A stretch of DNA of 64,000 nucleotides from assembly GCA_002698785.1 (NCBI GenBank), contig PAAG01000005.1, forward strand, positions 1-64,000. The letters are read 5' to 3'. The notes beneath the pieces were generated by a model that did no database searches, was not told the origin of the DNA, and saw only the letters and a list, made by a program, of their open reading frames with translations. Of this stretch, positions 1 through 9,281 are shown piece by piece (the stretch's first letter is position 1; each line of letters begins with the position of its first letter). The position numbers were made by a program, and so were the translations under genes. Source of the DNA: Verrucomicrobiales bacterium. GTDB lineage: Bacteria > Verrucomicrobiota > Verrucomicrobiia > Verrucomicrobiales > DEV007.

Positions 1-705
1 AAGGGTCCCACTTTTGTTTCCGCCTACGGTAATATCCCCACTGTGATTTCCGGCTCCTGCTGCGAAGAGATAGTTGGATGCCTTGAGTTGAATGTTGCTT
101 TCTTTCAGGTGAATCGACTCGACACCATTGTCTCCTTTCTTGAGACATGCTGTCTCGTTCCAATCGACGAGATAGGTTTCGTCGGCAACGTTGGCTGCAA
201 GCTCACGAATGATGGAAACCGGGTCTACGACGGGTTCGTCGATGCGGAAAAGCTTTCCTTTGTATTCGGGGGAATCGAAGACCGTAGGCCAGTCCGGTTT
301 GGAAATGGTTGAGGAGCGTCCTCGAACTGCTTTGCTGCCAAAGAATCCGACGACCTGGCTCACCACGTTAGGCAGGCTCCACATCACCTGGTGGTCGATC
401 AGAAGTTCGGCGCCGCTTAAATTCACAGGACCACGGCCAGCAATAGCATCCAGCCATCGAGAGGGCATCTCTGCCAAAGCCTCGGAAGCATCGGTGAGCT
501 TCCCGCCTACTGCATATTTCAGTCCTCCATGAATCACGCCTTGTGCAGCGAGGCTCTGCCCTTCTCCCAGCGGCCCGTTGGCAAGAACGACTAAGGAATA
601 GCCTTTTGATTTCAGAACGTTCGCCGTCCACAGAGCCGCAACGCCACCACCAATAATGACGGTGTCGACAGTGACGGTTTCACTGTGGGCAGGCGAGGGT
701 TGCAT
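1..705 (-). CDS. FAD-dependent oxidoreductase, N-terminal part (runs off left edge)
   Basis: The reverse strand is open from an ATG at 705 to base 1, giving 235 residues with no stop, so the gene is cut by the window edge. Residues about 12-37 read VDTVIIGGGVAALWTANVL, a classic FAD-binding Rossmann start (GxGxxG type with a hydrophobic beta strand before it), followed by an ESxxAAQG/H-like stretch (GQSLAAQGVIHGGLKY) as in DAO-type flavoenzymes. There is no signal peptide, so it is probably cytosolic. Substrate cannot be told from this half. It is transcribed away from the efflux genes to its right across a 339-base gap. Confidence 0.75.
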   Translation of the reverse strand, partial: MQPSPAHSETVTVDTVIIGGGVAALWTANVLKSKGYSLVVLANGPLGEGQSLAAQGVIHGGLKYAVGGKLTDASEALAEMPSRWLDAIAGRGPVNLSGAELLIDHQVMWSLPNVVSQVVGFFGSKAVRGRSSTISKPDWPTVFDSPEYKGKLFRIDEPVVDPVSIIRELAANVADETYLVDWNETACLKKGDNGVESIHLKESNIQLKASNYLFAAGAGNHSGDITVGGNKSGTL

Positions 706-1044
706 TGCCGGAACGTTCTTGCTACGCCCTCTGAGTCAATACGAATTTCAAAAGGGCGCAGGCAGATTGCTAAAAAGGAAGATCGTTTTGAGAAATCGTG
801 ACTAATTCCACCTTCTCGGAGAATCAGGCAAGGATCAGGGAGGATCGATCTAACGGATTTTTGATGGTGGGATTACGGTGGTGGAGGGTGAATTCAATTG
901 TCGGTTGAAAGGATTCTTTGAGTCCTTCGTCCTTGGTTGAGCACCCCTCCTTAAAGCTTTCCGGAACGACGCGGAAAGGGGACTCGCTTGTGTTTCTGTT
1001 TCGTGGGCCGTTTGGGCCTGCCTGTTTCAAATTTTAGAAGAACC
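706..1044. promoter_or_regulatory. Divergent intergenic region
   Basis: This 339-base gap separates the leftward flavoenzyme from the rightward efflux operon and must hold both promoters. I see no convincing sigma70 boxes or coding frame. A short perfect hairpin, TTTCCG/CGGAAA with an 8-base loop (958-977), lies about 70 bases before the adaptor start and could be an operator half-site pair or a leader structure. No TetR- or MarR-type regulator gene is next to the pump. Confidence 0.3.
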
Positions 1045-2241
1045 ATGGATAAGAGATCGATATTTCTAGCAATTGCGCTCAGCGGCTTGCTGGTCGGCTG
1101 TGGGGATAAAGGGCAAGCTCCTTCTGAACCGCCGCCGCCCGAGGTTACCGTTGGGAAAGCGATTTCCCGTGATTTGGTAGAGTGGGACGAATATGTGGGC
1201 CGCCTTGCCGCGATTGACGATGTCGAACTGCGCGCTCGGGTCAGCGGCTATCTGGAGAAAACCCATTTCAAAGACGGGCAGATGGTGAAAGCGGGTGATC
1301 TGCTGTTCACAATTGATCCCCGTCCGTATCAAGCTCTGGTCGATCGGGCAAAAGCAAGCGTATCGGAGGCGGAGGCGGCGCTCTCGCTTGCCAATTCAAA
1401 TCTGAAACGCGCGGAAACTCTTTTGAAGTCCAATGCGGTTTCGGAAGAAGAGGTAGATATCCGTCGGGGGAACCAACTGGCGGCTACTGCGGAGCTCGAG
1501 GCTGCCAAGGCCGATCTGGTATCGGCAAATCTGAATCTGGAGTTCACGGAAGTAAAAGCACCCGTGGATGGACGGATCGACCGAGATCTGGTTACTCCAG
1601 GAAACTTGGTGTCCGGCGGTTCGGACGGAGCAACTCTTCTCACCACAATTGTGTCCATCGATCCGATTCATTGCTATTTCGAGGCCGATGAAAGCGATTA
1701 TCTGAAATACACCCGACTCGATCGAGAAGGGAAACGACCGAGCTCTCGCGATACTGCGAATCCTGTCGAACTCGGGTTGGCGGATGAGGAAGGCTTTCCG
1801 CACAAGGGAGAAATGGACTTCGTGGAAAACGCAATCGATCGAGACACCTCGACGATCCAGGGGAGGGCGATCTTTGAGAATACGGACAAGACATTGACGC
1901 CGGGGCTTTTTGCCCGAGTTCGACTTCGGGGAGAGCTCCTGGAGGGAGCGGTGCAGATTCCTGATACCGCAATCGGTCGAGATCAGTCCGAGAACTTCGT
2001 CTGGGTAATTGATAAGGAAAACGTCGCGAACCGAAGAGGAATCCAGACCGGGTCTCTCATCGACGGGCTCCGCGTAATTACGGAAGGACTGGAATCTGGA
2101 GAGCGAGTCGTTACCAACGGGCTTCAGCGAATCCGGCCGGGAATCACCGTGTCTCCCGTCGAAGAAGCGATTATTCCGGTCGGTGTGGAGCAAGCCGAGG
2201 CTGAGGCACCCGAATCTTCAACAGAGAAAGCCGAACAATGA
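1045..2241 (+). CDS. RND efflux periplasmic adaptor (membrane fusion) lipoprotein
   Basis: This is the periplasmic adaptor of a tripartite RND pump, 398 residues. I start it at the ATG at 1045 rather than the in-frame upstream start at 988, because this gives a clean lipoprotein signal: a K/R n-region, a hydrophobic stretch and the lipobox LLVGC with Cys19. The mature protein has the AcrA/MexA order: a first beta strand block, a lipoyl half (ELRARVSGYLEKTHFKDGQ), a coiled-coil hairpin at about residues 100-170 rich in Ala/Glu/Leu, the second lipoyl half (VKAPVDGRIDR), then beta-barrel and membrane-proximal domains. Its stop overlaps the permease start by four bases (ATGA), so the two are translationally coupled. 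Confidence 0.93.
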   Translation: MDKRSIFLAIALSGLLVGCGDKGQAPSEPPPPEVTVGKAISRDLVEWDEYVGRLAAIDDVELRARVSGYLEKTHFKDGQMVKAGDLLFTIDPRPYQALVDRAKASVSEAEAALSLANSNLKRAETLLKSNAVSEEEVDIRRGNQLAATAELEAAKADLVSANLNLEFTEVKAPVDGRIDRDLVTPGNLVSGGSDGATLLTTIVSIDPIHCYFEADESDYLKYTRLDREGKRPSSRDTANPVELGLADEEGFPHKGEMDFVENAIDRDTSTIQGRAIFENTDKTLTPGLFARVRLRGELLEGAVQIPDTAIGRDQSENFVWVIDKENVANRRGIQTGSLIDGLRVITEGLESGERVVTNGLQRIRPGITVSPVEEAIIPVGVEQAEAEAPESSTEKAEQ

Positions 2242-5200
2242 AGTTCTCCCACTTTTTCATCGATCGTCCCATCTTTGCCTGGGTGATTTCGATCATCACG
2301 GTGATTGTGGGTGGATTGGCCTATTTCAATCTGCCGGTGGCTTTGTATCCGGAGATCGCCCCACCAACGATTGTGGTGAGCACCAGCTATCCTGGCGCAG
2401 GGCCACAGGTGATTTCGGATACGGTGGCTACTCCTTTGGAGCAGGAGATCAATGGGGTGGAAAACATGTTGTACATGTCATCCCAGTGTACTTCTGACGG
2501 GGCGATGAGCCTCACGATCACCTTCAAATTGGGCACCGATCTCGACGAAGCACAGGTCCTTGTGCAGAACCGAGTGGCCTTGGCGGAACCTCGATTGCCG
2601 GAAGAGGTGAGGCGAATCGGGGTGAGCACGACGAAGAGTTCGCCGGATCTATTGATGGTGGTTCACCTTCAGTCACCAGACGACACCTACGATCAACTCT
2701 ATATCTCGAACTACGCTTTCCTGAAAGTGCGCGATGTTCTCCGTCGAATTGATGGGGTGGGTCAGTTACAGGTTTTTGGCGGCTCGGAATACAACATGCG
2801 GGTCTGGTTAAATCCAGATCGCCTTTCATCCCTCGGGATGACGCCGGGAGATGTCGTGGCTGCGTTGCAGGAGCAAAATGTCCAGGTAGCGGCGGGAAAA
2901 ATCGCCCAGCAACCACTCGAATCGGAAGCTGCTTTCCAATACACGATCACTACTTTGGGGCGTTTGGAGAATGCCGATCAGTTCAATGATATCGTCGTAA
3001 AAACAGGGGACGACGGTCGAATCGTTAAGCTCAAGGATGTGGCGAGGGTGGAGCTGGGGGCTCTCGAATACTCCAACAAAAGTTATCTCAACGGAAAGCC
3101 GGCTGTCGCAATCCTTGTTTTCCAGCGTCCTGGTTCGAACGCTTTGGAAACGTCTGAAGAGGTGATCGGGACAATGGATGAGTTGACCGAAAATTTTCCG
3201 GCTGGTCTGGAGTATGACGTTGTCTACAACCCAACGGTGGTTGTTGAGGAGTCGATCGATGCAGTGATTCACACGATTTTTGAAGCTGTCGGGCTGGTGA
3301 TTATCGTGGTGCTTGTTTTCCTACAAGGGTGGCGAGCAACGCTGATTCCATTGCTGGCGATTCCTGTTTCTCTCATCGGTACTTTTGCGGTGATGTCAGG
3401 GCTTGGGTATTCATTGAACAACCTCTCTCTGTTCGGACTCGTGCTGGCGATCGGTATCGTGGTCGATGACGCGATCGTTGTTGTGGAAAATATCGAAAGG
3501 AACATCGAGGAGGGATTGTCGCCGCGTGATGCCGCGCGCAAGGCGATGACCGAGGTGGGAGGAGCTGTCATTGCGACCTCTCTGGTCCTCGTCGCGGTCT
3601 TCGTGCCGACGGCTTTCATCTCTGGAATCTCGGGGCAGTTCTACCAGCAGTTTGCGATTACGGTTGCGGTATCGACCGTGATTTCTTCCATCGTTTCTTT
3701 GACTCTCAGCCCGGCAATGGGGGCGGTGATGTTAAAAGGGGAACATGCCAAACGTGATTGGTTTGAGAAGTTTCTCAATGTCGCCTTCGGGTGGTTCTTC
3801 AGGATCTTTAACAAGGGGTTCGATAGCACCACATCCGGGTATCACCGGTTTGTGAAGTTTCTTGTCAGGAGATCCATCGTTGCCCTGACAGTCTTTGCGC
3901 TCTTGATAGGACTGACCGGAGTAATGTTTAAAGCCGTTCCCGGAGGGTTTATTCCTGCGCAGGACCAGGGCTATGCCATTGTGGCGGTGCAGTTGCCTGA
4001 GGCGTCTTCCCTTGAGCGGACCGACGCCGTCGTTAAGGAGGCGACTCGACTCCTCCAGGAAATTCCAGGGGTTTCCGGCGTCGTTTCCTTTGCGGGTTTC
4101 AACGGGGCGACTCGTGCAAGTGCTACCAATGCGGGAGCATTGTTCCCTGTCTTTGATAGCTTCGATGAAAGGGCTGCTCACGGACCTACGGCTCCGGAGC
4201 TCTACTCGGCGATTCGGGAGAAGTTGGCTGGTATTCAGGAAGCATTTATTGTTGTGGTAGAGCCACCACCGGTCCGTGGACTGGGAACAGGCGGTGGATT
4301 CAAGATGTGGGTGCAGGATAACAACTCTGCTGGCCCGCAGGCTTTGGAGCAGGCGACGTGGGCCCTCGCAAACGCGGCCAACGAGCAACTCGGTTTGGTG
4401 GGTGTCTACACTCCGTTCGCCTCGGCGACTCCGCAGTATTTTGCAGAGGTCAATCGGACCAAGGCAAAGATGCTGGATGTTCCCTTGGAGAATGTTTTCA
4501 ATACGATGCAGTACTACCTCGGTTCAGTATTCGTGAACGAGTTCAACCTCTTCGGACGAACCTATCGAGTGACAGCTCAGGCGGACTCCCAATTTCGCGA
4601 CGATCCATCCGATGTTGCAAACTTGAAGACACGAAATCGAAGCGGAGGAATTGTTCCGTTAGGATCATTGATCGACATGAAAGAAGTGGTGGGATCGGAT
4701 CGGGTGACTCGATACAATTTGTACCCTGCTGCCGAATTGAGCGGATCTACATTGCCGAGCATGAGTTCAGGCGAGGCGTTGAGCACGATGGAGGGACTTG
4801 CGGAAGAAATCCTTCCCGCCGGGTTCTCCTTCGAGTGGACAGATATCGCGTATCAGCAACGCGCGGCGGGAAACACTGCGGTGTATATTTTCCCTCTTTG
4901 CGTTCTCTTTGTCTTCCTGATGCTGGCAGCTCAGTATGAGAGCTGGGGCTTGCCTTTTGCGGTCATTCTGATTGTGCCAATGTGTCTGCTCAGCGCGATT
5001 GTAGGAGTATGGTTGCGGGGAAGTGATAACAACATTCTCGTGCAGATTGGCTTCGTCGTGCTTGTCGGGCTGGCGTGTAAGAATGCGATCTTGATCGTGG
5101 AGTTTGCGAAGCAACTCGAAGATCAGGGCATGTCGAGATTTGAGGCCGCCACAGAGGCAGCCCGTCTTCGCCTTCGTCCAATCCTGATGACCAGCTTTGC

Positions 5201-5393
5201 TTTCATCCTCGGTGTTGTGCCGATGATGATCGCAAAAGGTGCGGGCGCAGAGATGCGTAATGCTCTGGGCACCACCGTGTTTTCCGGGATGTTGGGAGTG
5301 ACGTTTTTCGGGCTCCTTCTTACGCCCGTTTTCTACGCCCTGATTCGTAAGTTTGCCCGCGATAAAAAGAAGGAAGCGGAAGCAGGGGAGTAA
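2238..5393 (+). CDS. RND multidrug efflux permease, HAE1 (AcrB-like) family
   Basis: This inner-membrane proton/drug antiporter has 1051 residues, the normal length for AcrB/MexB. The N-terminus (FFIDRPIFAWVISII) is the typical first helix. The proton-relay residues are present: Asp410-Asp411 in GIVVDDAIVVVEN (TM4) and Lys948 in LACKNAILIVEF (TM10). The two large periplasmic porter/docking loops follow TM1 and TM7 (the latter begins after GGFIPAQDQGY). It is coupled to the adaptor upstream. No TolC/OprM-type outer-membrane channel lies in the window, so the pump must borrow one. It ends 9 bases from the convergent uronate isomerase. The family is certain; the exported compounds are unknown. 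Confidence 0.96.
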   Translation: MKFSHFFIDRPIFAWVISIITVIVGGLAYFNLPVALYPEIAPPTIVVSTSYPGAGPQVISDTVATPLEQEINGVENMLYMSSQCTSDGAMSLTITFKLGTDLDEAQVLVQNRVALAEPRLPEEVRRIGVSTTKSSPDLLMVVHLQSPDDTYDQLYISNYAFLKVRDVLRRIDGVGQLQVFGGSEYNMRVWLNPDRLSSLGMTPGDVVAALQEQNVQVAAGKIAQQPLESEAAFQYTITTLGRLENADQFNDIVVKTGDDGRIVKLKDVARVELGALEYSNKSYLNGKPAVAILVFQRPGSNALETSEEVIGTMDELTENFPAGLEYDVVYNPTVVVEESIDAVIHTIFEAVGLVIIVVLVFLQGWRATLIPLLAIPVSLIGTFAVMSGLGYSLNNLSLFGLVLAIGIVVDDAIVVVENIERNIEEGLSPRDAARKAMTEVGGAVIATSLVLVAVFVPTAFISGISGQFYQQFAITVAVSTVISSIVSLTLSPAMGAVMLKGEHAKRDWFEKFLNVAFGWFFRIFNKGFDSTTSGYHRFVKFLVRRSIVALTVFALLIGLTGVMFKAVPGGFIPAQDQGYAIVAVQLPEASSLERTDAVVKEATRLLQEIPGVSGVVSFAGFNGATRASATNAGALFPVFDSFDERAAHGPTAPELYSAIREKLAGIQEAFIVVVEPPPVRGLGTGGGFKMWVQDNNSAGPQALEQATWALANAANEQLGLVGVYTPFASATPQYFAEVNRTKAKMLDVPLENVFNTMQYYLGSVFVNEFNLFGRTYRVTAQADSQFRDDPSDVANLKTRNRSGGIVPLGSLIDMKEVVGSDRVTRYNLYPAAELSGSTLPSMSSGEALSTMEGLAEEILPAGFSFEWTDIAYQQRAAGNTAVYIFPLCVLFVFLMLAAQYESWGLPFAVILIVPMCLLSAIVGVWLRGSDNNILVQIGFVVLVGLACKNAILIVEFAKQLEDQGMSRFEAATEAARLRLRPILMTSFAFILGVVPMMIAKGAGAEMRNALGTTVFSGMLGVTFFGLLLTPVFYALIRKFARDKKKEAEAGE

Positions 5394-5402
5394 TCCCCCT
5401 CC

Positions 5403-6839
5403 TTACGACACTTCCAATCCGAAGAAGTCCGCTGCGTTCTGGAAACAGATGCGGCGGACCATTTCTCCGACCATCTCCATTTCGCGTGGGATTTCGCCCT
5501 TCTCGATGTCTTCGCCGATGACGTTGCAGAGAATGCGGCGGAAATATTCGTGTCGAGTGAAGGAAAGGAAACTCCGGGAGTCAGTCAGCATCCCGTTGAA
5601 GTGGGAAAGCAGGCTCGTGTTGGAGAAAGTGTTGATCTGCCACTCCATGCCTTCTTTTGTATCCATGAACCACCAGGCAGTGCCGAGCTGAAGGGGAGAC
5701 TTGGGAACACCTTCGCCGGTGAACTGGAAGTTCCCGATCATGGTGGCGAGCGCGTAATTGTCCTTCGGGTTCAGGTTGTAGACCATCACCTTTGGTAGGT
5801 GACCGCGGAGGTTCAGGGTGCTGAGGAAACGGCGGAGGGCTCCGGCGTGATCGACATCGGCCATGGAGTCACAACCGACGTCGCGTCCGAGTGTTTCGAA
5901 GAGCTTCGGATTGTTGTTCCGTTCGGCGCCTATGTGGAGCTGCATCGTCCAACCGCGAGCTGCATTCAACTCACCGATGAAAAGCATCAGGTAAGCACCG
6001 AAGGCTTCGGTTTCTGCTGCATCCGCTGAGCTACCGGTGCGAACTTTGTCGAAGATTGCCGCAGCTTTTTCATCTGAACATTCCGCGTCGAAAATGTGGT
6101 GCAAACCATGATCGGAAAGTCGTCCTCCGAGGGAATGGAAGAAGTCATGACGGGCTCGCAGTGCGTCTTTGTAGCCGGCGAGAGTCGAACAGTCCACTCC
6201 GCTGATTTCGCTCAGCTTGTCGGCGTAGGTGTTGAAATGCTCAGCATCGTCGACCCAGAGTGCGGGATCTGGACGGAACGTGGGGTAAACGCCGACATCG
6301 ATGGAGTCGTCTTCGGCTATCGCTTTGTGATGTTCCAAAGTGTGGGTCGGATCATCAGTGGTGCAGAGCGCACGGACCTTGCTGGATTTGAGGAGACCGC
6401 GGCAGGAGTATTCGGGTTTTGCGAGAGCAGCGTTTCCTTTTTCCCAGACCTCGTCTGCCGTGGCGGGGGAGAAGAGCCCTTCGAACCCGAAGTAACGGGA
6501 CAGCTCCAAGTGCGTCCAATGGTAGAGGGCATTGCGGAGGCAGTGAGGGACTGTCTCGGACCAGGCATCAAACTTGTCTCGTGGAGAGGCGTTGCCCGTG
6601 ATGCGGTCTTCGGTGATGCCATTCGCACGCATCGCTCGCCACTTGTAGTGATCGCCCGCGAGCCAGATATCGAAGAGTGTTTCGAACGAACGGTCTGCTG
6701 CGATTTCATCGGGTGGCAGGTGATTGTGAAAATCGAGGATGGGTTCATCCTTCGCGAAGTTGTGATACAACTCCCGCGCTGCCTGGGACTGCAGCATGAA
6801 GTCATCGTGGATAAAGGGCTGAGACGTTGTCGAAGACAT
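5403..6839 (-). CDS. uxaC: Glucuronate/galacturonate isomerase
   Basis: Uronate isomerase converts D-glucuronate to fructuronate and D-galacturonate to tagaturonate, the first cytosolic step of hexuronate catabolism. The protein has 478 residues, matching the family (about 470). The amidohydrolase-fold metal motif DFHNHLPP lies at residues 36-43, and the characteristic N-terminal block ends in WRAMRANGI; further family blocks include YNLNPKDNYALATMIGNF and the C-terminal TRHEYFRRILCN. The ATG at 6839 fits the family N-terminus. The rest of a uxu/uxa pathway (mannonate dehydratase, KDG kinase) is not in the window. An aminotransferase-like gene lies 85 bases upstream on the same strand. Confidence 0.95.
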   Translation of the reverse strand: MSSTTSQPFIHDDFMLQSQAARELYHNFAKDEPILDFHNHLPPDEIAADRSFETLFDIWLAGDHYKWRAMRANGITEDRITGNASPRDKFDAWSETVPHCLRNALYHWTHLELSRYFGFEGLFSPATADEVWEKGNAALAKPEYSCRGLLKSSKVRALCTTDDPTHTLEHHKAIAEDDSIDVGVYPTFRPDPALWVDDAEHFNTYADKLSEISGVDCSTLAGYKDALRARHDFFHSLGGRLSDHGLHHIFDAECSDEKAAAIFDKVRTGSSADAAETEAFGAYLMLFIGELNAARGWTMQLHIGAERNNNPKLFETLGRDVGCDSMADVDHAGALRRFLSTLNLRGHLPKVMVYNLNPKDNYALATMIGNFQFTGEGVPKSPLQLGTAWWFMDTKEGMEWQINTFSNTSLLSHFNGMLTDSRSFLSFTRHEYFRRILCNVIGEDIEKGEIPREMEMVGEMVRRICFQNAADFFGLEVS

Positions 6840-6924
6840 GCCCTGATTGTCGCGAGAATGACGACGATATCAAGTGCGCGCGAGGGGAGTTTTGCGCGCC
6901 GAATGACGATTTTGCGAAACGATC

Positions 6925-8097
6925 CTACGTTTGCTGAGCCAGCGCCGGGCGGCGCTCAAGCGCACCCTTCATGGCCTCAAGGCCCTTCAGCATGTGATCG
7001 CGGGGGCAGCCGAAATTGAAGCGGACGAATTGATCGTTTCCAAAGGGGCCACCGTCAGTGAGGAAGATGTTCGCTTCTTTGAGGAAAAACTGGAAGGGGT
7101 TTTCCATCTCCAGTGCGGTGCAGTCGATCCAGTACAGGTAAGTGGCGGAGTGCTCGTGGATGGTGAGTTCCGGCATCTGGGTGCGGATGAAATCGGCGAG
7201 AACGTCGCGGTTTCCACGCAGGTATTCGACGAGGTCGCGGCGCCAGGGTTCTCCGTATCGATAGGCAGCTTCTCCGGCGACCATGGCGAGGAGATTGATC
7301 TCGGGCAGGGTGCAGCCACGGGCGTTTACAAACTGATTCCGCAAGTTGGGATCTTTGATGACGGCAAAGGCATATCCGAGGCCGGCGATGTTGTAGGTCT
7401 TGCTCGGCGCCATGAGGGTGATGAGGCGCTTGTGAAAATTCTCCGGCAGGCGTAGTGCGCTGTAGTGGGATTGCTCGGGGTCGAGGATGAGATCGCAGTG
7501 GATCTCGTCTGCGACGAGAATGAGATCGTGGCTCTCGCAGTATTCGGCAAGGCGGGTGATTTCTGCCTCGGTGAAGACGCGACCGAGAGGGTTCTGCGGA
7601 TTGCAGAGAATGACCATCCGGGTGTGGGGCGTGACGGCCTTTTCCATCGCCTCCCAGTCGAATCGCCATGTCTCGTCGTCGCGAATGTGGGGGACATCGA
7701 CGGTTTCAGCCTCGGCATCGGCGGCGACTTTGAAAAAAGGATAGTAGACCGGCGAGCTGATCATGACCTCGTCACCTGGTTGGCAAAAGGCACGGCAAGC
7801 GAGGGAGAGGGCCGGCACCATGCCTGAGAGATGGATGATTTCGCGGGAAGTAGCTTCGCAACCGTGAGTGTCGGCGAGGTAATCGATAACGGCTTCGTTG
7901 AGACCCTCATGGGCATTGGCGTAGCCAAATACGCCGTGGTCCACCCGTTTGTGCAGGGCGTCTAGAATGCATGGCGGAGACGCGAAATCCATGTCCGCGA
8001 CCCAGTATGGGGTGGCGTCAGGAAACCGATCCCATTTGATCGATCCCGTTCCTCGGCGTTCGGGAAGATGGTCAAAGTCGAAGTCGGTCTGTGGCAT
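6925..8097 (-). CDS. PatB/MalY-type aminotransferase, putative cystathionine beta-lyase
   Basis: This is a PLP enzyme of fold type I, 390 residues, in the MalY/PatB subgroup, whose members cleave cystathionine or other C-S substrates to pyruvate, ammonia and a thiol. The opening block (RRGTGSIKWD, then YWVADMDFASPP) is diagnostic for this group rather than for aspartate aminotransferases. The PLP residues are visible: CNPQNPLGR with Asn167, ADEIHCD with Asp197, and APSKTYNIAGL with the Schiff-base Lys233. It precedes uxaC on the same strand with an 85-base gap, so co-transcription is possible but no metabolic link is obvious. A plain aminotransferase role cannot be excluded. Confidence 0.88.
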   Translation of the reverse strand: MPQTDFDFDHLPERRGTGSIKWDRFPDATPYWVADMDFASPPCILDALHKRVDHGVFGYANAHEGLNEAVIDYLADTHGCEATSREIIHLSGMVPALSLACRAFCQPGDEVMISSPVYYPFFKVAADAEAETVDVPHIRDDETWRFDWEAMEKAVTPHTRMVILCNPQNPLGRVFTEAEITRLAEYCESHDLILVADEIHCDLILDPEQSHYSALRLPENFHKRLITLMAPSKTYNIAGLGYAFAVIKDPNLRNQFVNARGCTLPEINLLAMVAGEAAYRYGEPWRRDLVEYLRGNRDVLADFIRTQMPELTIHEHSATYLYWIDCTALEMENPFQFFLKEANIFLTDGGPFGNDQFVRFNFGCPRDHMLKGLEAMKGALERRPALAQQT

Positions 8098-8162
8098 GAG
8101 CTAGTGAAGCATTGAACAGTGGTCCGGTCCAGTGACGTTCAGACGCATGACGCAGTCTGTCC

Positions 8163-8639
8163 TTACGAAACGGTTGGCTGCCACTCCTTTGCAATGGAGT
8201 CGAGGACCTTGGTAGGGAGGGAGATGGTTCCGACTTTTGGTCGACCGATGGAGAGTTTTTCGAGCTTTGCGAACAGCAGGTTGACCGTCCTTCTTTCGCT
8301 GATTTCTGACCAGGGGATAAAAAGCGGTTTGTGTCCGACTTTGAAGAGGGGATTCACTTCGACAAAGAAACCTTCCTGATTGAAGTGCAGGATCAACATT
8401 TGATTGTAGTTGGTAAAGCCAACTTTTCCCGAGCTTCCGCTAACGTAGTGCCCGGTGGGTTTGCGGTCACCTCGGGCATAGTGCTGGGCGAGGCGATGCC
8501 AACCTGCCAGACGGCTAAGGAGAAACAAGACTCCGCTCCAAATCGCGATGAAGAATACCGGAAAAGCGACGAGGATGACGACGATCAGCCAAGCAGGGGC
8601 ATCTGCAGTTTGTGGCTCCATAACAACTTGAGGTTCCAT
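8163..8639 (-). CDS. Hypothetical protein with one N-terminal membrane helix
   Basis: The 158-residue product has a single strong transmembrane segment at about residues 16-42 (WLIVVILVAFPVFFIAIWSG and beyond), then a soluble domain with LHFNQEGFFVEVNPLFKVGHKPLFIPWSEI. That stretch resembles a short PH-like or YdbT-like beta domain, where an expected membrane-proximal 'PWxEI' turn occurs, but I do not recognise the family. It starts only 6 bases after the stop of the L7/L12-like gene, so the two form an operon. No enzymatic motif is seen. Confidence 0.7.
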   Translation of the reverse strand: MEPQVVMEPQTADAPAWLIVVILVAFPVFFIAIWSGVLFLLSRLAGWHRLAQHYARGDRKPTGHYVSGSSGKVGFTNYNQMLILHFNQEGFFVEVNPLFKVGHKPLFIPWSEISERRTVNLLFAKLEKLSIGRPKVGTISLPTKVLDSIAKEWQPTVS

Positions 8640-8645
8640 GGGAGA

Positions 8646-9185
8646 CTAACAAATAATCCAAATGGCTGCGATTGCGAACCCGGCCAACAAGAAAACGGAT
8701 GAGCCACAGCCGCCTGTCGAAGTGGCGTGAGGATGCGTGGAGCCGCTTGCGCTGGGCGATGTAGGTTTGCTTACTGTCGGATGGATGGAGCTACTCGTTT
8801 GTTCTCCTTGTGGAGGTGCGCCGGCTTTGAGCGTTTCCACGTATTTTTTTGCCTCTCTCAGGCTGCATCCGGTGGCCAGACGATAAATCTTAATCGCTTC
8901 AATTTTCTTTCCGGAAGAATTGAGATCGATGATCTGCTGGAATACCTCTGGTGAGGGTTCGCGGCTTTGCTCGGGAGTGGGTTCCTGTCTGGTGTTGCGC
9001 TGTGTGAAAGTAGGGAATGCTGGGGGAGTATTACCAAGAGCGATGGCATCGATATACTCCTTGGACTCTTTCAGTCCCCATCCGGTGGCGCCGCGCAGGA
9101 CTTTGATTGCGTTGATTTTCTTTCCTTGGTTCACCAGTGCGGTGACCTGTTCGAGAACCCCGGGGGGCAGGCTGGCTCCATTCAT
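8646..9185 (-). CDS. Membrane-anchored protein with two ribosomal L7/L12 C-terminal-like domains
   Basis: The 179-residue product carries two copies, at about residues 7-50 and 78-124, of the helix-turn motif typical of the ribosomal L7/L12 C-terminal domain: KKINAIKVLRGATGWGLKES, then KKIEAIKIYRLATGCSLREA. A low-complexity Ser/Thr/Pro linker follows and the protein ends in a hydrophobic helix (VFLLAGFAIAAIWII). It is not a ribosomal protein: there is no N-terminal dimerisation domain, and it has a tail anchor. Such L7/L12-like modules occur in scattered bacterial proteins of unknown role. The two copies probably arose by internal duplication. It heads a two-gene operon. Confidence 0.75.
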   Translation of the reverse strand: MNGASLPPGVLEQVTALVNQGKKINAIKVLRGATGWGLKESKEYIDAIALGNTPPAFPTFTQRNTRQEPTPEQSREPSPEVFQQIIDLNSSGKKIEAIKIYRLATGCSLREAKKYVETLKAGAPPQGEQTSSSIHPTVSKPTSPSASGSTHPHATSTGGCGSSVFLLAGFAIAAIWIIC

Positions 9186-9281
9186 CGTTGGTCAATATCT
9201 GGTCGAATCCCCTATATGAAAAGGAAATCCGACGCCAGGTTTTGACGAGTGAGCAACTGGATTATGCTTTGGTAAGGGGTG

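Noticed and set aside
1396-2193. Long reverse-strand open frame inside the adaptor gene
   Set aside because: It is a shadow of the adaptor coding strand, with no family motifs.
6096-7019. Long forward-strand open frame across uxaC
   Set aside because: It runs antisense to uxaC and the aminotransferase 3' end; the protein has no coherent motif.
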